Source of the DNA: an uncultured Oscillospiraceae bacterium
GTDB taxonomy: Bacteria; Bacillota; Clostridia; Oscillospirales; Oscillospiraceae
Assembly: GCA_934597175.1 (NCBI GenBank)
Contig: CAKTQR010000040.1
Coordinates: forward strand, 1 to 18,215
Length of the DNA stretch: 18,215 nucleotides
Direction of reading: 5' to 3'
Position numbers and translations under genes: made by a program. Positions 6,170 to 13,315 of this stretch are shown in pieces. Every line of letters begins with the position of its first letter. The stretch's first letter is position 1. The notes beneath the pieces were generated by a model that was not told where the DNA came from, made no database searches, and was given only the letters and a program-made list of their open reading frames with translations.

Positions 6170-7357
6170 ATGTTTGTTTACGCAGATAACGCAGCAACCA
6201 CGAGCGTGAGCAAGACCGCTCTTGACGCAATGATGCCTTACCTCACCACCCTGTACGGCAACCCCTCGAGTCTTTATTCCTTCGCTCAGAAGGCAAAGGA
6301 AGCTCTTGAGGATGCCAGAAAGACCGTTGCCGACATTATCGGCGCAGAGCCCAAGGAGATATACTTCACCTCCGGCGGCTCGGAGGCGGATAACCAGGCT
6401 ATCGTCTCCATGGCAAAGTTCGGTGCTCTTAAGGGCAAAAAGCACCTTATCTCCACCAAGTTTGAGCATCATGCAGTTCTGCACACCCTCAAGCAGCTTG
6501 AAAAGCAGGGCTTTGAGGTCACGCTTTTGGATGTCCACGAGGACGGCGTCGTCCGCCTTGAGGATGTCGAGGCTGCAATAAGAGAGGATACCGCTCTTGT
6601 CACCATCATGTTTGCAAATAACGAGATCGGCACTGTCCAGCCCATCACCGAGATCGGCGCACTCTGCCGCAGCAAGGGTATCCCGTTCCACACGGACGCC
6701 GTTCAGGCTGCCGGCCATATGCCCATCAATGTAAAGGAAATGAACATTGACCTGCTGAGCATGTCCGGCCATAAGTTCCACGCACCCAAGGGTGTCGGCG
6801 TCCTGTACGCAAGAAAGGGCATGCCGCTGTTTAACATCATCGAGGGCGGCGCTCAGGAGCGAGGCAAGCGTGCAGGCACGGAGAATATCCCCGGCATCGT
6901 GGCTCTTGCAGCGGCTCTTAAGGAGTCTGTCGACAACATGGAGGCCAACACCGCAAAGATCATCCCCATGCGTGACAAGCTGTTTACCGAGCTGTCGAAG
7001 ATCCCTCACTCCAAGATAAACGGCTCGCTTGAGCACCATGTTCCCGGCACTGTGAACATGTGCTTTGAGGGCATCGAGGGCGAGAGTCTGCTGCTCCTGC
7101 TCGACTCCAAGGGCGTCTGCGCATCGTCCGGCTCTGCCTGCACCTCGGGCTCGCTCGACCCGAGCCATGTTCTGCTCGCCATCGGCCTGCCCCACGAGGT
7201 CGCCCACGGCTCGCTGAGACTTTCCATCGGTGAGTACAACACCATGGAGGAAATTGACCACATCATCGAGGTCGTTCCCGGTATCGTCGAGTACCTGCGC
7301 AGCATCTCCCCGGTGTGGGAGGATCTCGAAAACGGCAAGAGAAAGCACCTCATCTAA
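6170..7357 (+). CDS. iscS: Cysteine desulfurase (IscS/NifS group)
   Basis: 395 residues, full length. A PLP enzyme that removes sulfur from cysteine as an enzyme persulfide and passes it to IscU; cytoplasmic. Visible: N-terminal YADNAATT (4-11), GNPSS (30-34), His101 in FEHHAVLH that stacks on PLP, NNEIGT (150-155), Asp176 in TDAVQ, PLP lysine Lys202 in SGHKFHAPKG, RAGTEN (234-239), and catalytic Cys324 in the SGSACTSG loop, as in group I enzymes. The ribosome site AAAGGAAG lies 8 bases before the ATG. It follows the Rrf2 regulator and precedes iscU by 42 bases, the standard minimal isc arrangement of anaerobic Firmicutes. A long open frame on the opposite strand is a compositional shadow. 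Confidence 0.97.
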   Translation: MFVYADNAATTSVSKTALDAMMPYLTTLYGNPSSLYSFAQKAKEALEDARKTVADIIGAEPKEIYFTSGGSEADNQAIVSMAKFGALKGKKHLISTKFEHHAVLHTLKQLEKQGFEVTLLDVHEDGVVRLEDVEAAIREDTALVTIMFANNEIGTVQPITEIGALCRSKGIPFHTDAVQAAGHMPINVKEMNIDLLSMSGHKFHAPKGVGVLYARKGMPLFNIIEGGAQERGKRAGTENIPGIVALAAALKESVDNMEANTAKIIPMRDKLFTELSKIPHSKINGSLEHHVPGTVNMCFEGIEGESLLLLLDSKGVCASSGSACTSGSLDPSHVLLAIGLPHEVAHGSLRLSIGEYNTMEEIDHIIEVVPGIVEYLRSISPVWEDLENGKRKHLI

Positions 7358-7399
7358 TATTTAATATAACTAACGAAAGCTTTTCAGGAGGATATAATC

Positions 7400-7837
7400 A
7401 TGGCACTGTATAGCGATAAAGTAATGGACCATTTCCAGCACCCCCGTAATGTCGGCAAGATCGACGACGCTCCCAATGTGGGCATCGGCGAGGTCGGCAA
7501 CGCCAAGTGCGGCGATATTATGAAGATGTACCTCAAGGTCGATGACGGCGTCATCACCGATTGCAAGTTCAACACCTTCGGCTGCGGCAGCGCAATTGCA
7601 ACAAGCTCCATGGCTACCGAGCTTATCAAGGGCAAGAAGCTTGAGGACGCTCTTGAGCTTTCCAACAAGGCTGTTGTCGAGGCTCTCGACGGTCTGCCCA
7701 CCCATAAGATCCACTGCTCCGTCCTCGCCGAGGAGGCCGTCAAGGCCGCCGTCAAGAACTACTACGACAAAAACGGCATCGAGTACGACCACGAGAAGTT
7801 CGCAGAGACTCACGACTGCGACCACTGCGTCGAGTAA
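7400..7837 (+). CDS. iscU: Iron-sulfur cluster assembly scaffold IscU (NifU-like N domain)
   Basis: 145 residues. Scaffold on which [2Fe-2S]/[4Fe-4S] clusters are assembled with sulfur from IscS. The three cluster cysteines are present, Cys37 in GNAKCGD, Cys62 in FGCGSAIA, Cys106 in HKIHCSVLAEEA, together with Asp39, which permits cluster release. Cys55 and a short C-terminal CDHC (140-143) tail are additional; the tail is seen in clostridial members. AGGAGG lies 8 bases before the ATG. No NifU C-terminal domain, HscA/HscB or ferredoxin gene follows; a strong terminator closes the operon. Confidence 0.97.
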   Translation: MALYSDKVMDHFQHPRNVGKIDDAPNVGIGEVGNAKCGDIMKMYLKVDDGVITDCKFNTFGCGSAIATSSMATELIKGKKLEDALELSNKAVVEALDGLPTHKIHCSVLAEEAVKAAVKNYYDKNGIEYDHEKFAETHDCDHCVE

Positions 7838-7847
7838 GCGAATATGC

Positions 7848-7879
7848 AAAAATCCCCGAGCTGCGGCTCGGGGATTTTT
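7848..7879 (+). terminator. Rho-independent terminator of the isc operon
   Basis: AAAAATCCCCGAGC (7848-7861) and GCTCGGGGATTTTT (7866-7879) form a perfect 14-bp stem with loop TGCG. The T-run is contained in the right arm, and the A-run on the left would let it act on the other strand too. It starts 10 bases after the iscU stop. Confidence 0.95.
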
Positions 7880-7977
7880 CAGCGTGTCAAAAAAGTCCTG
7901 TGACTTTTTTGCACGCTTCAAAATACGCCACATTTTTTGTGAAGCTTTGCTTCACAAAAAATCTCGCTATGCTCGTC
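7877..7977. repeat. Dispersed hairpin repeat, copy 1
   Basis: A 101-base unit matching 18115-18215 at 95 of 101 positions by eye. Two tandem hairpins: GCGTGTCAAAAAAGTC (7882-7897) with GACTTTTTTGCACGC (7902-7916), one bulged T; and TTTTTTGTGAAGC (7933-7945) with GCTTCACAAAAAA (7949-7961), loop TTT. No coding potential was seen. Both copies begin directly at the tail of an operon terminator. It resembles a non-autonomous palindromic element or REP-like unit; no transposase is nearby. Confidence 0.85.
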
Positions 7978-8110
7978 AAAAAGCCTTAACAGGCGTTTTT
8001 GATGGCTATTTATCGAATTTGAGGCGGGACCTTTCTCGCTGCGGCTCGGTCACGGTGCGGCTCTGACATGCCCCCGGCATGTCATTCACTACCGCACCGA
8101 CACTTCGTTA
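7976..8110. other. Structured non-coding continuation of the repeat
   Basis: After the shared 101 bases, a third hairpin pairs TCAAAAAGCC (7976-7985) with GGCGTTTTTGA (7992-8002), one bulged G. A nested structure follows: outer arms CGGTGCGG (8053-8060) and CCGCACCG (8092-8099), inner arms GACATGCC (8065-8072) and GGCATGTC (8076-8083). No gene with ribosome site or family match was seen between 7838 and 8261. The window ends before this part could be compared with copy 2. Confidence 0.55.
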
Positions 8111-8174
8111 CCCCCTCACACTCCCCCTGCGGCGTATTGGCGTTTAGACTGTTGAAATCATTATTGACAGGCTG

Positions 8175-8199
8175 AGGCACCGCCAAAGCGGTGCCTTTT
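8175..8199 (+). terminator. Terminator-like hairpin upstream of the mgtC promoter
   Basis: AGGCACCGC (8175-8183) and GCGGTGCCT (8188-8196) form a perfect 9-bp stem, loop CAAA, followed by TTTTA. There is no gene immediately upstream, so it may insulate the following operon from read-through out of the repeat region, or end a short RNA from that region. Confidence 0.7.
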
Positions 8200-8205
8200 A
8201 TATTA

Positions 8206-8234
8206 TTGAAAAGAAAATTGTTATATAATATAAT
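8206..8234 (+). promoter_or_regulatory. Promoter of the mgtC-moaC operon
   Basis: TTGAAA (8206-8211), 17-base spacer, TATAAT (8229-8234): near-consensus sigma-A promoter 28 bases before the start codon. The leader is only about 20 bases, so a long Mg2+-sensing leader is not present. Confidence 0.8.
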
Positions 8235-8261
8235 AGTAAAGAAACCTCTTTGGAGCGAATT

Positions 8262-8981
8262 ATGGATACACTTAATTTGAACATTCCCATTACGACCGAG
8301 CTCATTTTCGGGCTTCGCATCGTGCTTGCGGGCGTGTGCGGCATGCTCATCGGCATCGAGCGCACCCGCAGACTCAAGGAGGCGGGCATACGCACCCATG
8401 CGATGGTCGCCTGCACGGCATGCCTTTTGATGATACTTTCAAAATACGGCTTTTCTGACCTCGTTAACGCCGACGGAAGCTTATACAGCGGCGTTGACAC
8501 CGCAGACCCTGCCCGCATAGCCGCTCAGGTCATAAGCGGCGTGAGCTTTTTGGGCGCAGGCGTTATCTTCAAAGCCGGCAGCACCATAAAGGGGCTCAAT
8601 ACGGCATCGGGCATCTGGGCAACTGCCGGCATCGGCATGTGCCTCGGTGCAGGACTGTACCTTGCGTCAATATTCACGACGCTTATCGTGCTTGCGCTTC
8701 AGTACATGTTCCACCGCTACAATTTCAGCAAGGACACCTATGTGACCAATGTCGTGTCCGTCACGATGCGCAATTGGGGCACGGGCATAACGCAGATGCG
8801 TGCCATGCTCGACGAGATGAACGCCAGCGTTTTTGAAAGCGAGGTCATCCGCAACGAAAACGGCACCGTCACCTTTAACCTCAGCTTCAAGTCGCCCAAG
8901 GCGCTGACCTCGGAGTCGACGCTTGCGTACATGGACGCTCACCCCGAGGTGCTGTCGTTCGAGTCACTGCCCATACTGTAA
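8262..8981 (+). CDS. MgtC/SapB-family membrane protein
   Basis: 239 residues. Start ATG at 8262 with TGGAG 6 bases upstream; a TTG at 8250 lies in that ribosome site. Hydrophobic segments lie near 14-31, 45-60, 88-104, 112-128 and 131-149, followed by a soluble C-terminal domain (about 160-239). Family marks are GIERTRRLKEAGIRTH (31-46), RIAAQVISGVSFLGAG (85-100) and GLNTASGIWATAGIG (111-125). Members are linked to growth in low magnesium and to acid or phosphate homeostasis, and pathogen MgtC inhibits the F-ATP synthase. The function of commensal members is not settled. First gene of an operon, 14 bases before moaC. Confidence 0.92.
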   Translation: MDTLNLNIPITTELIFGLRIVLAGVCGMLIGIERTRRLKEAGIRTHAMVACTACLLMILSKYGFSDLVNADGSLYSGVDTADPARIAAQVISGVSFLGAGVIFKAGSTIKGLNTASGIWATAGIGMCLGAGLYLASIFTTLIVLALQYMFHRYNFSKDTYVTNVVSVTMRNWGTGITQMRAMLDEMNASVFESEVIRNENGTVTFNLSFKSPKALTSESTLAYMDAHPEVLSFESLPIL

Positions 8982-8995
8982 ACGGAGGAGGAAAA

Positions 8996-9487
8996 ATGTC
9001 CGACTTTTCGCATTTTAACGATTACGGCCACGCAAAAATGGTCGATGTCTCGGCGAAAAACGACACCGTGCGCACCGCAATTGCGGCAGGCCGTGTGCGT
9101 GTCAATGCCGAGACCTTTAAGCTTATAAAAACCGGCGGCATGAAAAAGGGCGATGTCCTCGGCACGGCGCAGATAGCCGGTATCATGGGCGCAAAGAAAA
9201 CGCCCGATATCATCCCCATGTGCCACCCGATAATGCTCTCGGGCGTGGACATTGAGTTTACCATGAACGAGGAGCTTTGTGCTGTCGATATACTGGCCAC
9301 CGCCAAATGCACGGGCGCAACGGGCGTCGAGATGGAGGCGCTCACGGCGGTCACGGTGGCGTGCCTGACGGTGTACGACATGTGCAAGGCCGTGCAGAAG
9401 GATATGCAGATAACGGACATTCGCCTTTTGCGCAAGACCGGCGGGAAAAGCGGCGATTTTATAAACAAAACGGAGCAAGATACATGA
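8996..9487 (+). CDS. moaC: Cyclic pyranopterin monophosphate synthase MoaC
   Basis: 163 residues. Converts the 3',8-cyclo-GTP product of MoaA to cyclic pyranopterin monophosphate, the second step of molybdenum cofactor synthesis. Motifs MCHPI (75-79), TGVEMEAL (109-116) and YDMCKA (127-132). His77, Glu112, Glu114, Asp128 and Lys131 coincide with the active-site numbering of the E. coli enzyme. GGAGGAGG lies 6 bases before the ATG. The stop overlaps the next start as ATGA. No moaA, moaE, moeA or molybdoenzyme gene is in the window, so its pathway partners are elsewhere or absent. Confidence 0.97.
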   Translation: MSDFSHFNDYGHAKMVDVSAKNDTVRTAIAAGRVRVNAETFKLIKTGGMKKGDVLGTAQIAGIMGAKKTPDIIPMCHPIMLSGVDIEFTMNEELCAVDILATAKCTGATGVEMEALTAVTVACLTVYDMCKAVQKDMQITDIRLLRKTGGKSGDFINKTEQDT

Positions 9488-10695
9488 AAACTGTCGTCAT
9501 CATCGGCGGCGGCGCATCGGGCATGATGGCGGCGCTGTCGGCAGCGGAAAACCCGGAAAACAGAATAATCCTGCTCGAACGGCAGCAGCGTGTCGGCAGG
9601 AAGCTTCTTGCGACCGGCAACGGCAGGTGCAACCTCACGAATGTGGGCGCAGCGCCGATTAATTACCACGGCGAGCAGCCGGACTTTGCCGTGCCCGCCT
9701 TGGAGAGCTTCCCGCCGGAAAAGGTGCTGGAGTTTTTCCGCAGCCTGGGACTTCTCACCGTCACGGAGTACGGCGGCAGGGTCTACCCGCTGTCAAACTC
9801 GGCAAACAGCGTCGTGGATATCCTGCGCTTTGCGCTCGAGCGTGACAATATCGAGGTACGCACCTCGTGCCCGGCTCGTGAAATTCGCAGGAACGGCGAG
9901 GGTTTCAATATAAAGACCGATGACGGCACTATAAGTGCAGACTATCTTATCGTCGCCTGCGGCGGTGCTGCGGGTGCAAAGCTCGGCGGCGTGACCGACG
10001 GGTACGAGCTTTTGAAAATGCTCGGCCACAAGCGCACGGCGCTGCGCCCGTCGCTCGTGCAGCTCGTGACTGACCCTACATATCCACGCACTTTAAAGGG
10101 CGTGCGTGCGCAGGCTGCTCTGCGGCTGACCGCCGGCAGCGAGCTTTTGGCCGAGAGCCGTGGCGAGCTTCAATTCACCGAAACGGGGCTTTCCGGCCCT
10201 GCGGCGTTCGATATCTCCCGAGCAGCCTCGTTCTGCGGCGAGGGCGGTGTAGTTCACATTGACCTGCTGCCGGACTACGGCGAGGACGAGGTTGTGCAGC
10301 TTCTTGCGGATAAAGCGGCGGCAATGCCGAAGCTCAGCGCCGAGGAGCTTCTGACCGGAGTTCTCCATAATCGCCTGGGCAAAATGCTTGTGAAATTTGC
10401 GCAGATAAGCCCCGCACGCAAGCTCTGTGACCTCACGGAAACGGAGCTGCGCACCGTGGCAGAGGCATGCAAGAACTTTGAAATTAAGCTCCACGGCGTT
10501 GAGGGCTTCGACTCGGCACAGGTGACGGCGGGCGGCGTTAAGACCACGGGCGTTAACCCGCAGACGATGGAGAGCTGGTTTGTGCCGCATCTGTTTATTT
10601 GCGGCGAGGTGCTGGACATTGACGCCGACTGCGGGGGCTACAATTTGCAGTGGGCGTGGTCGAGCGGCTACACGGCGGGGAGGCTCGGAAAATGA
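9484..10695 (+). CDS. FAD-dependent oxidoreductase, HI0933/YhiN (BaiN-like) family
   Basis: 403 residues from the ATG at 9484; the longer open frame upstream overlaps moaC and is not coding. The N-terminal Rossmann motif is GGGASGMMAA (8-17) with Glu32 for the FAD ribose. The family hallmark GRKLLATGNGRCNLTN is at 38-53. A central insertion domain contains ETGLSGPAAFDISR, and the C-terminal FAD contact is CGEVLDIDADCGGYNLQWAW (373-392). Members are soluble flavoproteins of mostly unknown substrate. One clostridial member, BaiN, was assigned to reduction of bile-acid intermediates, but family membership alone does not imply that. Overlaps moaC and the next flavoprotein by 4 bases each. Confidence 0.93.
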   Translation: MKTVVIIGGGASGMMAALSAAENPENRIILLERQQRVGRKLLATGNGRCNLTNVGAAPINYHGEQPDFAVPALESFPPEKVLEFFRSLGLLTVTEYGGRVYPLSNSANSVVDILRFALERDNIEVRTSCPAREIRRNGEGFNIKTDDGTISADYLIVACGGAAGAKLGGVTDGYELLKMLGHKRTALRPSLVQLVTDPTYPRTLKGVRAQAALRLTAGSELLAESRGELQFTETGLSGPAAFDISRAASFCGEGGVVHIDLLPDYGEDEVVQLLADKAAAMPKLSAEELLTGVLHNRLGKMLVKFAQISPARKLCDLTETELRTVAEACKNFEIKLHGVEGFDSAQVTAGGVKTTGVNPQTMESWFVPHLFICGEVLDIDADCGGYNLQWAWSSGYTAGRLGK

Positions 10696-12266
10696 TACTT
10701 GTGCGAAACCTGCGGCTCGGCATAAATGAGCCCGAGGACAGGCTCAAAAGGCTTGTTTCATCGGAACTCGGCGTCCCCGAGCGGGATATCCTGAGTCTTA
10801 AAATTACGAAAAAATCACTGGATGCACGCAAAAAAAGCGATATCCATCGGCTGTATGCCGTGGCGGTGAAGCTCAAGGGCGAGGAGCGGGTGCTCAGGAA
10901 AACCCGCAGCAAAAATGCCTGCCCGTATGAGAAGTTCAGCTACGAGATACCGAGGCTCAGCTCCGAAAAGCGCCCCGTCATCGTCGGCTTCGGCCCTGCG
11001 GGGATGTTTGCGGCGCTGGTGCTGGCAAAGGCGGGGCTGCGGCCCATTGTCATCGAGCGTGGGCGTGACGCCGAGACCCGTGCGCAGGCGGTGGAGAGCT
11101 TTCGCAGCGGCGGCGAGCTCGACCCCGAGTGCAATGTGCAGTTCGGCGAGGGCGGAGCGGGCACTTTTTCCGACGGCAAGCTCAACACCGGCATAAAGGA
11201 TAAGCGCATCATCTGGATGCTCGAGCAGTTTGTCGAGCACGGTGCGCCTGAGCATATACTCTACGACGCAAAGCCGCATATCGGCACGGACATTCTCATA
11301 AATGTCGTGCAGAGCATCCGCAAAACCGTCATCGCAAACGGCGGCGAGGTGCGCTTTTCAAATAAGCTCACGGGGCTTGTTATCGACCGTAACCGCCTGA
11401 CCGCCATCGAGGTCAACTCCCCCGAGGGGGCGTATACGCTTGAGTGCGACAGCGTTATTCTCGCCATCGGCCACTCGGCGAGGGACACCTTCGAGATGCT
11501 CGACAAAACCGGCATCCCCATGCAGCCCAAGGCGTTTTCCATGGGCGCTCGCATAGAGCATAAGCAGGCGGACATTGACCTTGCGCAGTACGGCGCAGAG
11601 CTTGAAAATTTGCCCGCTGCCGACTATTCGCTGAATGTCCATTTTGACGACGGCGAGAGCGCATACACCTTCTGCATGTGCCCGGGCGGCGAGGTCATCG
11701 CCGCAGCGTCGGAAGTTGGCGGCGTTGTCACAAACGGCATGAGCCGCTCGAGGCGTGACGGCGAGAACGCAAACGCAGCCCTGCTCGTGACCCTGACGCC
11801 CGAGGACTTTCCCTATGACGGCGTTCTCGGCGGCATGTACTGGCAGCGTGAAATTGAGAAAAAGGCGTATGACTTGGGCCAGGACTACAAAGCCTGCGCA
11901 CAGACCGTGGGCAGTTTTCTTGCCCGCACGCCGAGCACACAGCCCGGCTCGGTCACGCCGAGCTATAAGCCCGGGGTGCACTGGGGCGACATTCGCAGCG
12001 TTCTGCCCGAGAAGATAACCTCCGTCATGGAGCGGGCGATACCGGAGCTCGGCAAAAAGCTCAAAGGCTTTGACTCGCCCGATGCGGTGCTCACCGCACC
12101 CGAGACGAGGTCATCCTCGCCCGTGCGCATACTGCGGGACACGGACCGCCGCTCCGAGATCCGGGGGCTGTACCCCTGCGGCGAGGGCGCAGGCTACGCC
12201 GGAGGCATCACCTCCGCCGCCGTCGACGGCATGAAATGCGCCGAAAGCTTAATGAGCACACTGTAA
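10692..12266 (+). CDS. FAD-dependent dehydrogenase, COG2509-type
   Basis: 524 residues from the ATG at 10692, which overlaps the preceding stop as ATGA. An N-terminal ~90-residue domain (MILVRNLRLGINEPED ... SLDARKKSDIHRLY) precedes the Rossmann motif VGFGPAGMFAA (98-108). Further marks are FGEGGAGTFSDGKLNT (151-166), the cysteine motif TFCMCPGGEVI and the C-terminal FAD contact CGEGAGYAGGITSAAVDG (496-513). The family is widespread in anaerobes and annotated only as an uncharacterised FAD-dependent dehydrogenase; substrate unknown. It is the last gene of the mgtC-moaC operon; a strong hairpin starts 8 bases after its stop. Confidence 0.9.
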   Translation: MILVRNLRLGINEPEDRLKRLVSSELGVPERDILSLKITKKSLDARKKSDIHRLYAVAVKLKGEERVLRKTRSKNACPYEKFSYEIPRLSSEKRPVIVGFGPAGMFAALVLAKAGLRPIVIERGRDAETRAQAVESFRSGGELDPECNVQFGEGGAGTFSDGKLNTGIKDKRIIWMLEQFVEHGAPEHILYDAKPHIGTDILINVVQSIRKTVIANGGEVRFSNKLTGLVIDRNRLTAIEVNSPEGAYTLECDSVILAIGHSARDTFEMLDKTGIPMQPKAFSMGARIEHKQADIDLAQYGAELENLPAADYSLNVHFDDGESAYTFCMCPGGEVIAAASEVGGVVTNGMSRSRRDGENANAALLVTLTPEDFPYDGVLGGMYWQREIEKKAYDLGQDYKACAQTVGSFLARTPSTQPGSVTPSYKPGVHWGDIRSVLPEKITSVMERAIPELGKKLKGFDSPDAVLTAPETRSSSPVRILRDTDRRSEIRGLYPCGEGAGYAGGITSAAVDGMKCAESLMSTL

Positions 12267-12274
12267 AAAACAAG

Positions 12275-12302
12275 GACCGTGCACAAGATTTTGTGCACGG
12301 TC
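12275..12302. terminator. Perfect hairpin after the flavoprotein operon
   Basis: GACCGTGCACAA (12275-12286) and TTGTGCACGGTC (12291-12302) form a perfect 12-bp stem with loop GATT. Only TCATCTTG follows, so the usual T-run is missing and efficiency as an intrinsic terminator is doubtful. Its core CACAAGATTTTGTG resembles the NrdR-type palindromes further downstream. Confidence 0.6.
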
Positions 12303-12484
12303 TCATCTTGTGCTTAAAAATATTTTAGACACAAGATATAGTTTTTGCCGTGATAACAAGATATGTGCAAATTGTGAACGATGCCAAAACCCGCTACGCC
12401 TTGAAAACACGACATTTTTGCCCGATAGTCAAAAAACTACATTACAGAAAGCGGCAGAAATGATAACACAGCGTAAAACCCACA

Positions 12485-12543
12485 CCACAATATTTTGTGG
12501 TCAAAGCGGTTACAAAGCGGTAAAACCACACAATATTTTGTGC
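12485..12543 (+). promoter_or_regulatory. Paired NrdR-box operator of the nrd operon
   Basis: Two near-palindromes: CCACAATATTTTGTGG (12485-12500) and ACACAATATTTTGTGC (12528-12543). Against the published NrdR consensus acaCwAtATaTwGtgt they match at 13 and 14 of 16 positions. The centres are 43 bases apart, about four helical turns, as expected for paired NrdR sites. The second box ends 8 bases before the -35 element of the nrdG promoter. The spacer holds CAAAGCGGT twice (12502 and 12513), 11 bases apart. The rest of 12303-12484 shows only AT-rich sequence and a weak third box-like site at 12329-12344; no gene is supported there. Confidence 0.82.
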
Positions 12544-12551
12544 CTACCCTC

Positions 12552-12580
12552 TTGACAGAGCACAAATCTTAGACTATTAT
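12552..12580 (+). promoter_or_regulatory. Promoter of nrdG-nrdD-trxB
   Basis: TTGACA (12552-12557), 17 bases, TATTAT (12575-12580). The predicted start near 12587 leaves a leader of about 23 bases containing GAAGGGGA before the nrdG ATG. No cobalamin riboswitch box was seen. Confidence 0.85.
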
Positions 12581-12609
12581 AAGACCTGCTGACTACGAAG
12601 GGGAACGCT

Positions 12610-13305
12610 ATGAATATCTCAGGAATTCAAAAATTGACCCTTCTCGACTACCCGGGTACGGTCGCATGCACGCTGTTTACCGCAGGCTGCAACTTCAGAT
12701 GCCCGTTCTGCCACAATGCAGGGCTGGTGCTGCCGGAAAAGTTCGAGGATGCGTCGATAAGTGAAGACGAGGTCATGAGCTTTCTTAAAAAACGGGTGGG
12801 TATGCTCGACGGTGTGGCGATAACCGGCGGTGAGCCGCTGCTGCACACGGACATGCCCGATCTTTTGGGGAAGATAAAAAGCCTCGGCTATAAGATAAAA
12901 CTCGATACCAACGGCTCAAACCCGAAGCTGCTCAAGGACATCGTTAACGCAGGTTTAGTCGACCGTGTGGCGATGGACATTAAAAACGCACCGGATGAGT
13001 ACGCAAAAACGGCAGGGTGCGCAGTCGACATGGCGAAGATAGCCGAGTCCAAGGACTTTCTGCTTAACGGCGCATGCGACTACGAATTTCGCACGACCGT
13101 GGTAAAGGGCATCCACACTAAGGAAAGCCTAGTTGCCGCCGCAAAATGGATAAGCGGCGCAAAGGAATATTATTTGCAGCAGTTCAAGGATTCGGGTAAT
13201 TTAATTGAGCCCGGCGTTTTTGAGCCTTTTGATGAAAGTGAAATGCATGAGCTGGCCGATGCGGTGAGGCCGTTTGTACCCACCGTCGAGGTCAGAGGTG
13301 TTTAA
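12610..13305 (+). CDS. nrdG: Anaerobic ribonucleotide reductase activating enzyme, radical SAM (NrdG)
   Basis: 231 residues. Uses a [4Fe-4S] cluster and S-adenosylmethionine to create the glycyl radical on NrdD. The radical SAM motif CNFRCPFC has Cys27, Cys31 and Cys34; the SAM-binding GGEP is at 73-76. The opening ISGIQKLTLLDYPG and TAGCNFRCPFCHN fit the longer NrdG2-type activases rather than the ~155-residue E. coli form. GAAGGGGA precedes the ATG. It lies 10 bases before nrdD, with nrdD's ribosome site overlapping its stop codon. Activases for other glycyl radical enzymes are excluded mainly by this neighbourhood. Confidence 0.94.
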   Translation: MNISGIQKLTLLDYPGTVACTLFTAGCNFRCPFCHNAGLVLPEKFEDASISEDEVMSFLKKRVGMLDGVAITGGEPLLHTDMPDLLGKIKSLGYKIKLDTNGSNPKLLKDIVNAGLVDRVAMDIKNAPDEYAKTAGCAVDMAKIAESKDFLLNGACDYEFRTTVVKGIHTKESLVAAAKWISGAKEYYLQQFKDSGNLIEPGVFEPFDESEMHELADAVRPFVPTVEVRGV

Positions 13306-13315
13306 GGAGGATAAT

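Noticed and set aside
6035..7348. 437-codon minus-strand frame opposite iscS
   Set aside because: iscS is unambiguous with all catalytic residues; the antisense frame has no motif and extends into the isc promoter region.
7542..8066. Plus-strand frame running from iscU into the repeat region
   Set aside because: Serine/arginine-rich out-of-frame reading of iscU that passes through the terminator and hairpins.
7877..8110. CRISPR array or tRNA-like structure
   Set aside because: Hairpins are different from each other, not regularly spaced identical repeats, and no cloverleaf or CCA end is present.
8164..8169. TTGACA resembling a -35 element before the mgtC-like gene
   Set aside because: No -10 element at 16-18 bases; the hairpin 8175-8199 occupies that space. 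The TTGAAA-17-TATAAT promoter at 8206-8234 fits better.
9277..9483. N-terminal extension of the BaiN-like flavoprotein
   Set aside because: Out-of-frame reading of moaC; the FAD motif begins right after the ATG at 9484, as usual for the family.
9484..10695. Assignment as a true bile-acid reductase baiN
   Set aside because: Family membership is broad, and no other bile-acid (bai) genes are in the window, so a specific function is not supported.
12310..12555. Open frame of 81 codons in the region before nrdG
   Set aside because: No ribosome site, low-complexity product, and it runs across the NrdR boxes and the -35 element; better explained as regulatory DNA.
12267..12609. Possible cobalamin riboswitch before the nrd operon
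   Set aside because: No B12-box-like sequence or matching stem pattern seen; the predicted leader is only about 23 bases.
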